A DNA stretch of 64,000 bases, taken from assembly GCF_019097595.1 (NCBI RefSeq), contig NC_080719.1, positions 15,707,501 through 15,771,500 of the forward strand, read 5' to 3'. The position numbers and the translations under genes are program-made. The notes under the pieces are model-generated. The model ran no database searches. It saw nothing but the letters and a program-made list of their open reading frames with translations, and was not told where the DNA came from. The stretch is from Hemibagrus wyckioides. Lineage: Eukaryota > Chordata > Actinopteri > Siluriformes > Bagridae. Shown here in pieces: positions 1 to 11,100 of this stretch. Each line of letters opens with the position of its first letter. Position 1 is the stretch's first letter.

Positions 1-625
1 TATGGCCATTTTGGAGTAATAACAGTAACATAGGTGTTGCTAACAAATCAAAAAAAAATAATGGACTTCTGTTAGCTAATGTATGTACTTGTACTTGTTA
101 GTACTTTCCACCATGTGTGTTCAGATTTCTTGTGATGTAGCTTAAGTAGCAGGAATTTATCAGAGGAAGCACATGCCACATAGCCCTCCCTCTCTGGTTG
201 GCAAGGGGAGAACTAGCTAAAATGCATTAGCTAGTTTATTAAGCTATTGGGACTGTCAATATTACTGTTCTGCAGTTTGTTCTTAATTCACCATTTTTAT
301 AACTTAAATAATTTGTTTATTTTTTTTCCATTGCTGGTTGTAATTGGTATTCAGGAATATGATAGAGACTACCTACTGCTACTTAACATATATTCATTGT
401 TATATAATGGCACTATATAACAACACTTATTATGGCCTAATGAGAATTTAATTATAAACAAATTATACATAAAACTCAATTTTGTCAAATATTTTTTATT
501 TGCATTTAGTCTTACAATGTAAATTTTTGTTATTTATTTTTCTTGGAATGCTGTGCTTGTCAGATGTGGTAAAGTGAATGTGTTTAACTTAGTAAGTTTA
601 TTTTATGCCCTTTCATAATTTACAG
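1..625 (+). other. cilp: 3' part of the last cilp intron
   Basis: AT-rich non-coding sequence ending in a pyrimidine-rich tract and TTTACAG at 619-625, a good splice acceptor directly before the open cilp exon. The acceptor interrupts a codon after its first base (phase 1). No other exon or repeat is evident in this stretch. Confidence 0.8.
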
Positions 626-3042
626 CCAAAGGAACTCCAGCATGTAATTCTACACCTGAAAGTCACCTGATTAAACTGCCTTTAGACTGCAAACAGTCAG
701 GCACAAAATCCAAGTGGTATAATGCTGGTCGATGTACTAACAACAAATGTCCTGGGTCATTGGACTTTGACCTACGATGCAAAGATTCATCTAGTTTCTG
801 CTGTGGTGTTAAGCAAATGGAAATAAAGGAGATCAACTGTGGCAGTTACATTCTTCCATTAAAGGTTGTGACTGAATGTGGCTGTCAAAAATGTGTCCAA
901 CCCAAAATTCTGGTACGGGGTAGAGTGGTTGCTGCAGACAATAATGAGCCCTTACGATTTGGACACATTTTCATTGGAAAGGACCGAATAGGAATCACTG
1001 GTTATCAGGGTGGGTTCACAATTCAGGTACCCTCTGACACTCAACGTCTGGTAGTGAACTTTGTGGACCCATCCCAAAAGTTCTTAGATACTCTCAAAGT
1101 GTTTGTTTTTGATAAGAAGGGTGGTTCAGTTTACCATGATGTAAAAGTAATGCGAAAGCAGGAACCAATTGACATCAATGCTGCAGAAAGCAATACTATT
1201 TATCTGGGTGAAGTGAAAGGGGAGGATCCCATCGGCCAGCTGGTGATACCTCCCAACTCCTTCCACAAAGACACCGGGGAAACATACGAAGGTACAGTTA
1301 AAGCAAGTGTCACTTTCTTTGATCCACGCAATGTCACAACAGCTGCAGCTATTCCAGGAGACTTGAACTTTGTGGGTGATGAAGGTGATGTACTTCCTTT
1401 GAGGACATATGGGATGTTTTCTGTTGATTTCAGAGATGAGGCAAATCAGGAGATCCTTGGAGCTGGAGAAGTCCAGGTGCTCCTTGACACTGAACATGTC
1501 AAAATGCCAGAGCATATACCTACTATGAAACTGTGGTCTCTCAATCCAGTCACAGGTATTTGGGAGGAAGAGAGTAATTTTCAACCTACTCAGGTTACTA
1601 CTGGTGGAAATGGGAGGAATAAAAGAGAGGAGCGCACATTCCTAATAGGAAACATGGAAATCAGAGAGCGCAGACTGTTCAACTTGGATGTACCGGAAAA
1701 TCGCCGCTGCTATGTCAAGGTTCGGGCATACATGAGTGACAAATTCTTGCCTTCTGAGCAACTTGAAGGTGTGGTGATCAGTCTTATAAACCTGGAGCCC
1801 AGGCCTGGATACACATCAAATCCTAGAGCTTGGGGACGTTTTGACAGTGTGATAACAGGTCCGAATGGAGCTTGTCTTCCAGCCTTCTGTGATGCCCAGA
1901 GACCTGATGCATACACAGCCTATGTCACAGCCACAATGGGAGGTGAAGAACTTGAAGCAGCCCCATCAACACCAAAAATGAATCCTAACATCATTGGCGT
2001 ATTACAACCGTACTTAGACAAATTAGATTATCAACGCTCAGATCATGATGATCCAGCACTCAAAAAAACTGCTTTTAGAATAAATTTAGCCAAGCCAAAT
2101 CCAAATAATCTGGATGAAACCAACGGACCAATATATCCGTATCAAAATCTAATTTCATGTGAAAACGCACCAATTGATGCAAATCATTTCCGTTTCTTCC
2201 GTGTGGAGAAAGACAAATATGAGTATAATGTGGTACCTTTTCAGGAGAATGATCTCACAACTTGGACTGGGGACTACCTGTCATGGTGGCCAAACCCACA
2301 GGAGTTCAGGGCTTGCTATGTCAAAGTTAAGATTCACGGGGAAACAGAAGTAATGGTTAGGTCAAAGAACTTTGGAGGCACCCATTCTCAGACCAGGGGT
2401 CAGTTGTATGGAATTAGGGACATACGCAGCACTCGTGACTTAAACCATCCTAACACCTCTGCTGCTTGCTTGGAGTTCAAATGCAGTGGAATGCTTTTTG
2501 ACCAAGGTGCTGTTGACCGGTCTCTAATTACTGTCCTTCCACAAGGGAACTGTCGACGAATAGGCATCAACAGTCTTCTCCAAGAGTACCTTACAAAGCA
2601 CCCACCTCTTCTACAAAACAACGAATCTCATGCGTTTACCATGTTAGCTCCTGTGGATCCACTAGGCCATAACTATGGAATATACACTGTCACAGACCAG
2701 AACCCACGCATTGCCAAAGAGATTGCCATAGGACGCTGCTTTGATGGTACCTCAGATGGTTTCTCAAGGGAGATGAAATCAGATTCAGGAGTGGCTCTGA
2801 CCTTCAGCTGCCCAAAAAGAACTGTAAACCGCGAGAGCCTGTTTCAGCGCTTGCAAACAAATCCTGGACAAACCTTGTCACAAATGGCTCGGGACATGAG
2901 GGAATCACAAGGAACACAGGTCAGAAGAGGGTCAGCACAGGTGGTGGCATATCCTTCTGAGCAGCAGGGCAGGATGCAGAGCCGCAGAGTTAGCAGCAGC
3001 AGCAGGAGAAGAACTGGTACACGGACTCAACAGAGGCAGTAG
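626..3042 (+). CDS. cilp: cartilage intermediate layer protein, last coding exon (partial gene)
   Basis: CILP is a secreted extracellular-matrix glycoprotein of cartilage and other connective tissue, known to dampen TGF-beta and IGF-1 signalling. One open exon runs from the acceptor at 625 to TAG at 3040-3042 and encodes about 804 residues, matching the roughly 790-residue last exon of vertebrate CILP; N-terminal modules (WxxW, thrombospondin, Ig) must be encoded upstream. Visible in order: a cysteine-rich segment (628-900), a carboxypeptidase-regulatory-like beta-sandwich (KILVRGRVVAADNNEPLRF, 904 to about 1130), blocks such as PLRTYGMFSVDFRDE and KLWSLNPVTGIWEEE, then the furin-type motif RNKR|EERTF (1615-1626). 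Cleavage there would release a 471-residue C-terminal chain containing NPRAWGRFDSVITGPNGAC and GHNYGIYTVTDQ. NVT, NTS and NES are potential N-glycosylation sites. The tail is Arg/Ser/Gln-rich. I judge it closer to CILP1 than CILP2 from remembered human sequences; this was not aligned. The leading TTG at 760 is an internal codon, not a start. Confidence 0.95.
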
Positions 3043-4260
3043 ATCTGCCAAAATGTAAGTATACTGCATATACATACACACACATATATATATAAATGTG
3101 CCACTGAGAAGTAATTAACTCCTTTTTCTTCTCATCTGTGTATAGTTTGTTGGGAAGATACTGGCTGAAGACACTCACAGAGATGATGGAAATGACAAAC
3201 TCGGTCAGTCTGGATATTAGATACTCAGTGTTTTCTGAGCCAAATTCAATTATTTGTTATAAACGCACTCTGGACACATTCTATCCAGTTTTCTGAAGGG
3301 AACCGTCATTACCATGCTTCATCATTCCCCCAAAAGTACTTGATATAATAAGAAATGTCTTTAATGTTCAGGATGGACAATTTTATTTATTACAGGTTTC
3401 AAACATTATGAATACTAGTGCATTGTTTCAGGCTTTTCTGGATCTTACATTTATACCACTTAAGATCAACATTATAATATCTACATTATGCGCTAAAATG
3501 TACATAAAAAAGGCTCCTGCTATTCTGTTACAGGTATTCACAGTAGGAGTGATGCATGTGGTTTAGTGGACTAGAGCCTTAATGAAGTAGAAACAATGCT
3601 AGTCTGGCTCCCTCTTTTTCCAAATTAGCAAAGTAATAGCCCAAATGTAACTCAAGCATATTTCAGTTTGACCAAAGTACAACTAAACTAAGCCAAAGAA
3701 AGCAAATCTCACTGGCAGTCTAAACAGAACCTGTGTTGATACTTTGGACAGAATAACTGAATAATACAATAGCCCTTGGTTTGAAATTAGGACATTTCCA
3801 TTTTTAGACTCCAAACTACCTCCTGAATCTTTTCAACAAAATTTGAGTCAAAGCAATAAAATTAAAAGTATTGCATTGCTTTAATCATAACAGTACAGTG
3901 TAGCATGGTAAATCCAATAGTTTGTATATAAGTTATAGTATATTGTTTCTTATGGGTGTCTGTCTGTCTCTTGACGTGCAATAATTCTGACAATGACTTG
4001 AGAGCCCTAACCAAATAAAATCTGCTATGTGTGTTAGGACTGTTAAAAGTTGGGCTAATCTCTATGCAAGTTTAAATCTGTTTCACAAAGTATGTATTGC
4101 CAGCTTACTATCTATTTCTAAGCAATTTTAAGATCCTACAAAACCTAAGCAACCTTTCTTACAAGTGTTCTTTTGATGGACATTTTGCAGTATTTCAGCT
4201 TTTCTCAATTAGAGATTCTTCACCGTTTATAGCGGAAATAAACACATTTTACCTGAAGTG
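3043..4260 (+). other. cilp: cilp 3' untranslated region and candidate polyadenylation signals
   Basis: No coding sequence follows the cilp stop. Candidate AATAAA signals on the + strand lie at 3855-3860, 4014-4019 and 4237-4242. Which one is used cannot be decided from sequence, so the end of this feature is approximate. Confidence 0.5.
3055..3145 (+). other. cilp: candidate short intron in the cilp 3'UTR
   Basis: Twelve bases after the stop codon is a strong donor-like AAAT|GTAAGTA (GT at 3055). A pyrimidine-rich acceptor ending GTGTATAG lies at 3145, giving a 91-bp interval, the size of the short introns in cirbp in this window. A junction this close to the stop would not be expected to trigger nonsense-mediated decay. 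Splicing is inferred from motifs only. Confidence 0.35.
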
Positions 4261-7200
4261 ATAATCTCATCATGTGTATCTGCACTTTTAGCTCAACCTA
4301 TGAACAGTTACTGAATCTGAATAATGTATAGAAATTGAGTTATTTTTATCTGAAATAGACAACATCACTGATACATAGACCAGTGTACTACACCCACTCC
4401 CAACTGCAATTTCAATCCATTACTGGATCTTGGGTTCCTGTTATAGAAAAAAAAATCATTTGAAATATTAAAATCTATCAAGCAGGATAACAAGAAATGA
4501 TATAACTCTATATGATGAGTTGATAATCTCTTCTTACAGCACTAAATAATAATAACGCTACAGTTTTCTAGCTACTCAGAACATTAACATTATCCTGGCT
4601 TCAAATGCTATATGTACAAAAGCATAATTTAGCTTTTAGTTGTTTTCTTTTTTGTATATGTGCTTTCAAGGGGATGGACTCCAGCAGGATGTTACCTCCT
4701 CCACTTCTGAAACCAAAGCCCTTGATAGCATTTAATTCCCAGAGACAGGTTAACAATCATAGCATGCTAATTGGATATTTTACCTGCAAGTCACATAGCA
4801 CTTAATGAGGTGAATGTTGTGTTTACAGTGGGCATGCCTGAACCCCAAGAGTCCCAAAGAACAATAACAAATCAGATGCATTGAAAAAGCACAGAGAAAA
4901 CACGCTTCACAGCGTACATTAAATGTAATTCAGGCAATGTAATCTAGAATACAATTAATATATAGCAGTATTACATTTCTATCATTACAATAATAGAAAC
5001 AATGATTTTGTTCCTAGACTTGTGTGGCACACTATATTGAGAAAATAGCTTAAATATTTGATTATATTCCACAAAAAGTCTAGATATCTAAACTAATCTA
5101 ATTATGGAAAAACAACCTTTCTGCCAAATGGTAAAGAATTATATAAGTTTACAGTACAGACATAAGTTATCACTATGATTATCAGCAACATCCACAGACT
5201 CTGCTACATCATCTGAAGTAAAAGGATAAGTTTATCATTGAATGTCCATCATTATGCTCATCCTTGTTAACGCCTTGCCCCAGCTAGATAACCCATCTTG
5301 CTACAGTGGATATTTGAGGAACTTTAATTCCACAGTACAATATTTAGTTCTCTGGGCCTAAGGTGTCTGGTATTACTGGTGTCTGGAATCCTACCATGAA
5401 GTTAATCGATTGTGTCAGGAAGAAATATTTTAAAAAGGGAGAAATCCTAAACATTTTTGTTATTTACATTTAATCCTAACTTTCCATCCTGACCCTGAGC
5501 ATGCAGGGGACTAGTGAGCAAAACTGCCATAAAAATAATTATGTTTCATGGCTTATAAATGGTAGAAATATTCAGTCTTGCTGTCTGCAGAGTCCACAGT
5601 GTTGACAAGCTGAGCTGTTAATGTGTCCCACTGGACCAAGTATAACCATGGACATTGTGAATTATAGGAAAACTATTCAAAGCATTTGTTAATTTGTACA
5701 GATTTTAACAAGGATAGTTTAACATTTGCATCATATGTTTTTCATTAAGCAGAGATCATTTAACAGCTAGGGGATTCATACTATTTTTGGTCCTAATTGG
5801 AATGCACATGTGTCACCAAAAAGCAAACAGCAGGCTTTAAACTATATCTCAAGCAATATATAAAAAACTGAAGGTAACAGCTGAGATTATTTTGTAATGA
5901 TCTGGTCAAGCTGCCTACTGTAAGATTGTCCACAATATGCATTACATTTGCAGCCTATTGGAATATTGAGATAATAACCAATTACATTGATGCAATACAG
6001 AAATGGTAACTTGGCCTCCTCTTAGCTTTCAAAATCTCCTGTGCCATGAGTGCAAGCACATGTCCTTTCTCAAGTGTCTGGCTGGTTTCAGAGAGACTAT
6101 AACTTATTCAGGAATATCCTTGGGCCAAATGTGCTTTTGGTAATTTCTCCACTGCCTAGCATACAATGTAAGTTATACGGCTGCCACTTTAGTCTGGATA
6201 GAAATCTCTGGTTGTAATAAAAGCATTTTATAAATCCTTCTTTGGAATTTCCTGTAAGTCTTTGGTAACTTATATTGCATGACAATCCCCATCTTTTGAT
6301 CACATAATAACGTTTGTTAAGTAATTATTGCAATGTCTGTTCACATTAACTGTAAATAAAGGTTTCTTGTGATCATCATACTTTGGGTTGCAATACAGAC
6401 ATAGTATTAAAACGAGGTAATTTAAACAAATTGATTATGCTCAAAATGAAGTATTTAAAAAATATGTTGCAACATATAAATTGTTATAAGCAGTAAATAA
6501 CAAAACATGACATGGTGTTATAGAAAAATAATCAACAGTGTGGTGTAATGTGGCCCAATGCAAGTTACTGTTACTACGCTGTAGTTAATTATTGTTCTTT
6601 AACAACATATTTCAAAGTGTATTATTCCTTTTATACCACACCAATTTAGAGACTTTGGTGCAAAGCCTTCCTTCCTGAGGATTTTCCCATGATGTAAGCT
6701 ACAGCTTTATCTTAGAAGGTTGCAAAGAACCAACACTGGAGACCAAAAATGCTAAATACACGTCTCCTCAGAGAACACATTTTTGATACAAGTCCCTGTG
6801 TAAGATGACACTAAAGAAATGATAGCATATTAAATCATGTATTAATATTAAACTAGAAAATGATGACATTCTGAACAGAGTCAAGAATTCAACAGTGCTG
6901 TTGTCTGAGAGATGTTTAAAAACAGGTTTTATATGTATAAGGATATTTTTCACATTTTTTGATATTTATTAAGACTTGTACACCACTTGATATTCAGCTG
7001 CACAAATATCGCATGTACTTCCATACCAGATTCCATACCAGATACAATTTGTGGTGTATAGATGCTTTTCCCTTTTTCCATCTACATGAAATTAGTCCAT
7101 TAATCAAGTCTAAAACTTGAGGCAGTTTTCACAAGAGAATAATTGCTGCAATAAAATACATTACGTGAGCAGCAATGGCTAAACAGCAGGGTAGCACCTA

Positions 7201-8199
7201 CCCCTTACAGGGCCTTATACCCAGACTGTATATTTTGCACCTCTCCTATAGTGTTTGTCTTGATGTTTTACTGATAAATACCACTGGCTTTTACATGGTC
7301 ACAAGACCATGACAACCCCAAAACATGAGTTATAAAAAGATTTACAGAGATACAGTGTGGTCTAAACGCCTTTGACTCCTTCTCTGTTTTATTGTTTAGT
7401 TCACAAGTAGAGGTGAAATATTGAAGTAAGAATAATTAATTTAATTACAGTGAAACAAAACAGCCGATGTTCCTGATACAAAAACTAATCTTACCCATAA
7501 AACTAATAATCCTTCAATATTAGCTGCAGATGCTGCTCAGAGAAAATGAAAACAATCCCGTGTTCCTCAGATGGAAATTTAGTGTTTTCACATGCAAGGG
7601 TTTTTATCCTTTAGAAAGATTTAATCCTTTTCCGCAAACAATACACTGGAGAAACTTATATTACATCTTTGCAGAGCCAGAGTTTTTTTTTTTATTATTA
7701 CTTCTGTTTGTCTTAATGGATGAAGACGTCACACTACACCTTGGATGCACTTTGGTTTGCAAAGATATAAAGAGAAAAAACAGTACATGGCCTAATCGTC
7801 GCACAAAATGTAAAGACAAAATATTTGCCTTAAGACAAACTATATCTTTTTTATATATATCTATATATTATCTATATCTAAGATTGAGTAATCTATACGT
7901 AGCCTAAAACTTCAGGAATAAAATGATCCAATAAACTGCTGAAACATTAATTTACATATCTGGAAAATAAGCATAAAAATATAAATATAAGAATTTTTTA
8001 AAAAAAACTGGTCCCTGTCTGACCTTTCCACAATTCTGTCAGATTCACTAAAAAAAAAATTACTACAAGTTAAGCAAACATTCATGATTGAATCCCCTCT
8101 TAATCTCAGATGGAAGAATTTCTCTAAAAAGCTATAAGAATAAACCCCACTCCTAACCCTAATTTTGTAGTAGAGATAAGTGAATAGTTATCACTCTGC
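4261..8199. other. intergenic, no gene seen
   Basis: AT-rich, apparently unique DNA. Open frames here are short, lack splice context and show no recognisable domains. No long repeat or transposon was recognised. Confidence 0.6.
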
Positions 8200-8269
8200 A
8201 GGTATATTACATTGGTAAGAGATGTTTGGTCTGTGTTTCTCCCCTGGGAGATGTTGGATGCCCTCTGAG

Positions 8270-8410
8270 ATGTTGTAATTAAGTTAAATCATACTGAGAG
8301 CAGTGATTAGAGCCCAGGAGAGAGTAGGTTATGTAACCCTAATTAGTCTAACATTTTCTAATTAGCTTAGCACAATCAGTACACGGCTGAATTAATCAGG
8401 TAGTTGTAAT
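8270..8410. promoter_or_regulatory. homeodomain-motif cluster, possible enhancer
   Basis: Three exact TAATTA cores occur within 90 bp (8276-8281, 8340-8345, 8359-8364), with GTGATTAG at about 8303 and GAATTAATCA at about 8390. The stretch is less homopolymeric than its surroundings. This resembles vertebrate conserved non-coding elements, but conservation was not tested and AT-rich DNA yields such cores by chance. Confidence 0.25.
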
Positions 8411-8689
8411 CAGGTCTGTCAGCTATGTTTTCGAATAAATTGGTGTTTTCTTAATGTGTATTCTCAACCAATGAGACAATGTGCAGAGATAGAAAGGTAC
8501 AAGTTAGAGATATTTAACTAGAATTGTCCTTTTATTGCCATTTTGTAGTTAGTTTAGTGTATTTGACAAACAAAAGTCTGTCTAACTGGTGATTCCAGAA
8601 TTGGGGTGCCATTTGGGGCTCAATGATATTACATTTACAAATATGTATGTGAACATGGGAGATTCTGTTTAAACATAAGATGCGTATAT

Positions 8690-8800
8690 TTCAGACAAAA
8701 AAATCGATACAGCACTACAGTCTCACAGCTCCAAGGTCACCGGTTCATCCATAGCATCCCATACATGGGACTGGAATCCTATCCATAAATATATTATTTT
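8690..8800 (+). repeat. short SINE fragment
   Basis: The segment around CTCACAGCTCCAAGGTC followed by CCGGTTCATCC resembles the internal part of the fish tRNA-related SINE seen more fully at 26.8 and 36.3 kb. It ends in an AT-rich run of TATATTTTAT units. Boundaries are approximate. Confidence 0.35.
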
Positions 8801-10070
8801 ATATTTTATATTATTTTATATTAAATAAATTACCTCAATACAAATTTCATTTATGACCATAATCCAACTAATCAACTATTCAAATGTATTTAATAATATT
8901 TTGGCTAAAAATATGAAGCCAAAAAGCTTTTCATTTCTGAACATCTTGGATTAAACCTGTTTAATTAAGGTTGCCAGTTAGATAGGCAAACTAAATAACT
9001 AACTAAACAATACATAATAAAGCTTTAGTGCTGGAGGAGTTTGATTTCAGCTGCTGTAACAAATAAAAAAAACGCGTTCCCCTGGCTAAGATTCACATAT
9101 CTGACTTTAAGACCTGTTGTGCAATTATATTATGACTGGTGCTTCCAGAAGCAGTGACATGTAGACATGCTGACAACTCACTCTACGTTCTCTGCTGGTC
9201 GCCTGCATCCATGATTTAACCCACTCAATAGGCCTACTGTAGTAAGAAAATAAACTGGTTGTGAATTAGCAGTCATGTGTGGCTTGGAATAAGGAAGCAT
9301 GTCCCGCCAAAAGCACTTACTCAAGGTAAAACTTCAGTATATAATTCCCAGCTAGGAAGCATGGTGAGGTGAACCACAAGGGTGCCATTTTAGTATAACT
9401 CTTTCACTGTTGTTCTTTTTTGTAATGTTTTTCACATGCCAATGGTCTCGATGAAGCCACACAAATGTCTTCTGATTCCATGATTCTTCCATGGTTTTGA
9501 TTCCGAGAGAGAAATATTAGTTTCACTGAAAAAATAAAGACAGTGACTCAGACCGTGTTGAAATATAAGATGTCTGTCTTTTCAGCATTAAAAGAAATTC
9601 TGTATAATAAAAATAAATTTGTACTACCACTGTCTTACTAATACATGCTGACCTTCCATGACAGATAATATTATTAAAATAATATTTTGCATTCATTTAA
9701 AGCAATGTGAGGCAGAATTACAATCCAATACCAAAACTTTGAACAAGTCTGATTGAGTTTTATTATTTTAACACTGCACACAGATAAGCAGTTATTAATA
9801 CTGCTGTGACTAATACTTGCACAATTGTAGGTTAGAAGGTAAGTTGTCGTCATTTGGAATTCTTTTGGGGTTTTTGCTTTCCAACATTTAACCCTAAAGC
9901 AAACTCCAATATACTGTATCTGTGAACTTTGACCCATTCCAAAATAACATACATGGAATGTGCAACAGAACTGAAAATTGCTAAATGCGAACTGAGTAAA
10001 TGTAAGTTATGCATACACAATGCTCAACATGTGTAGAAAATGACGGTCCGACTGTCATAAAACCGTTTGC

Positions 10071-10122
10071 GAGAATGCCGAAAGTGTGTAAAGCTGTCAT
10101 CAAGGAAACTTTGAAGAATCTA
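10071..10122 (+). mobile_element. Tc1-like transposon 3' scrap
   Basis: GAGAATGCCGAAAGTGTGTA followed by AAGCTGTCATCAA and TTTGAAGAATCTAAA matches the end of the transposase gene of a common fish Tc1-like family. The central part of that family (AGGGTGGCTAC) is missing here. Only about 50 bp remain. Confidence 0.4.
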
Positions 10123-10134
10123 AAAAAAAATTTT

Positions 10135-10216
10135 TTCACTGCATAACTTTGCTATATATCAGCTATATACGGTCAAAATGACAATAAAAGCTTATTGACT
10201 TCTTGACTTGACTTGG
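10135..10216 (+). mobile_element. LINE 3' terminus with CTTGACTTGA tail
   Basis: ATGACAATAAAAGCTTATTG followed by repeated CTTGACTTGACTT is the characteristic 3' end of a fish non-LTR retrotransposon, the same family as the copy ending near 20470. Severely 5'-truncated, with no coding capacity. Confidence 0.5.
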
Positions 10217-10959
10217 AAGTCTGGCAGTTCTGAGATTAGAACTCATAACATTCAAAACATCATCATAACATAATAACCCACTCCATCCAAACCTCTCCAT
10301 ATTATGTAAGTCTAATTATAAACAGATTTTTTAACAAGTATTCTTATTTAACAAATAAAAATATAATAACTGAAATCGTGATATTTTCTGTACGGAGACA
10401 GTTACTGAACAATTCTTTTTAGTCAGAAGTGTAACTTTATGCTTTCCTCCAAGGAAAGGTCTTCAGGACAGAGGGGTTTGTGGTTTCTCAGTAACAAGCT
10501 ACATTTTTCTGTCTTATTAACTTCAGTAGAAAGCTGGAGAATGACTCTTAGTGACTGTGAATGATAACTTTTCACAGATGTTGCACAACATTTCATGTAA
10601 ATGTAAACAGAAAGAAATTAATAATTCCCAACAACCAGCTATCATTATTTATTTTCCAGTGACAGCACAAACCTCGTTCTTTACATATGAGTCAGATCTG
10701 TCTGATTCTATGTCTGGACTTCTAGATTAAATTGTTTGTAGTACAAAAAGAGTCTGGTATTGACTGGAGCAAATGCTGCAAGTTAGACTCATTAGGACAA
10801 AAAAAAAATTTGAACTATTTTGTCAAATATTTTCCATTTATTACCATGTCCACAATTTTCGAGGAAAATAAGCCATATTTCTGGAAATCTTTTCATATTC
10901 ATATCTTTACAATTATAAGACTAACTGTTCAGACATCCTGCTAAAACCTTGCATGTTAA

Positions 10960-11100
10960 ATTGTTTAATTATTACAGCCAAAAACAATTAGCTGTCTTTT
11001 TCACCATGACAGATGAAAAAAATGCAGTAAATTGGGGCCCTAATTGCGTGCTTTAATTTAATTACGGTTCACAATAATTTTCCATCAGCCTGTGTGAAAT
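10960..11100. promoter_or_regulatory. homeodomain and MEIS-type motif cluster, possible enhancer
   Basis: TAATTA at 10966-10971, CAATTAG near 10985, a TGACAG (MEIS/PREP-type) core near 11006 and TAATTTAATTA near 11053 fall in 140 bp. Cis-regulatory function is an inference from motif density only. Confidence 0.25.

Noticed and set aside
1126..1584. 152-codon - strand open frame
   Set aside because: Antisense to the highly conserved cilp coding exon, with no independent support.
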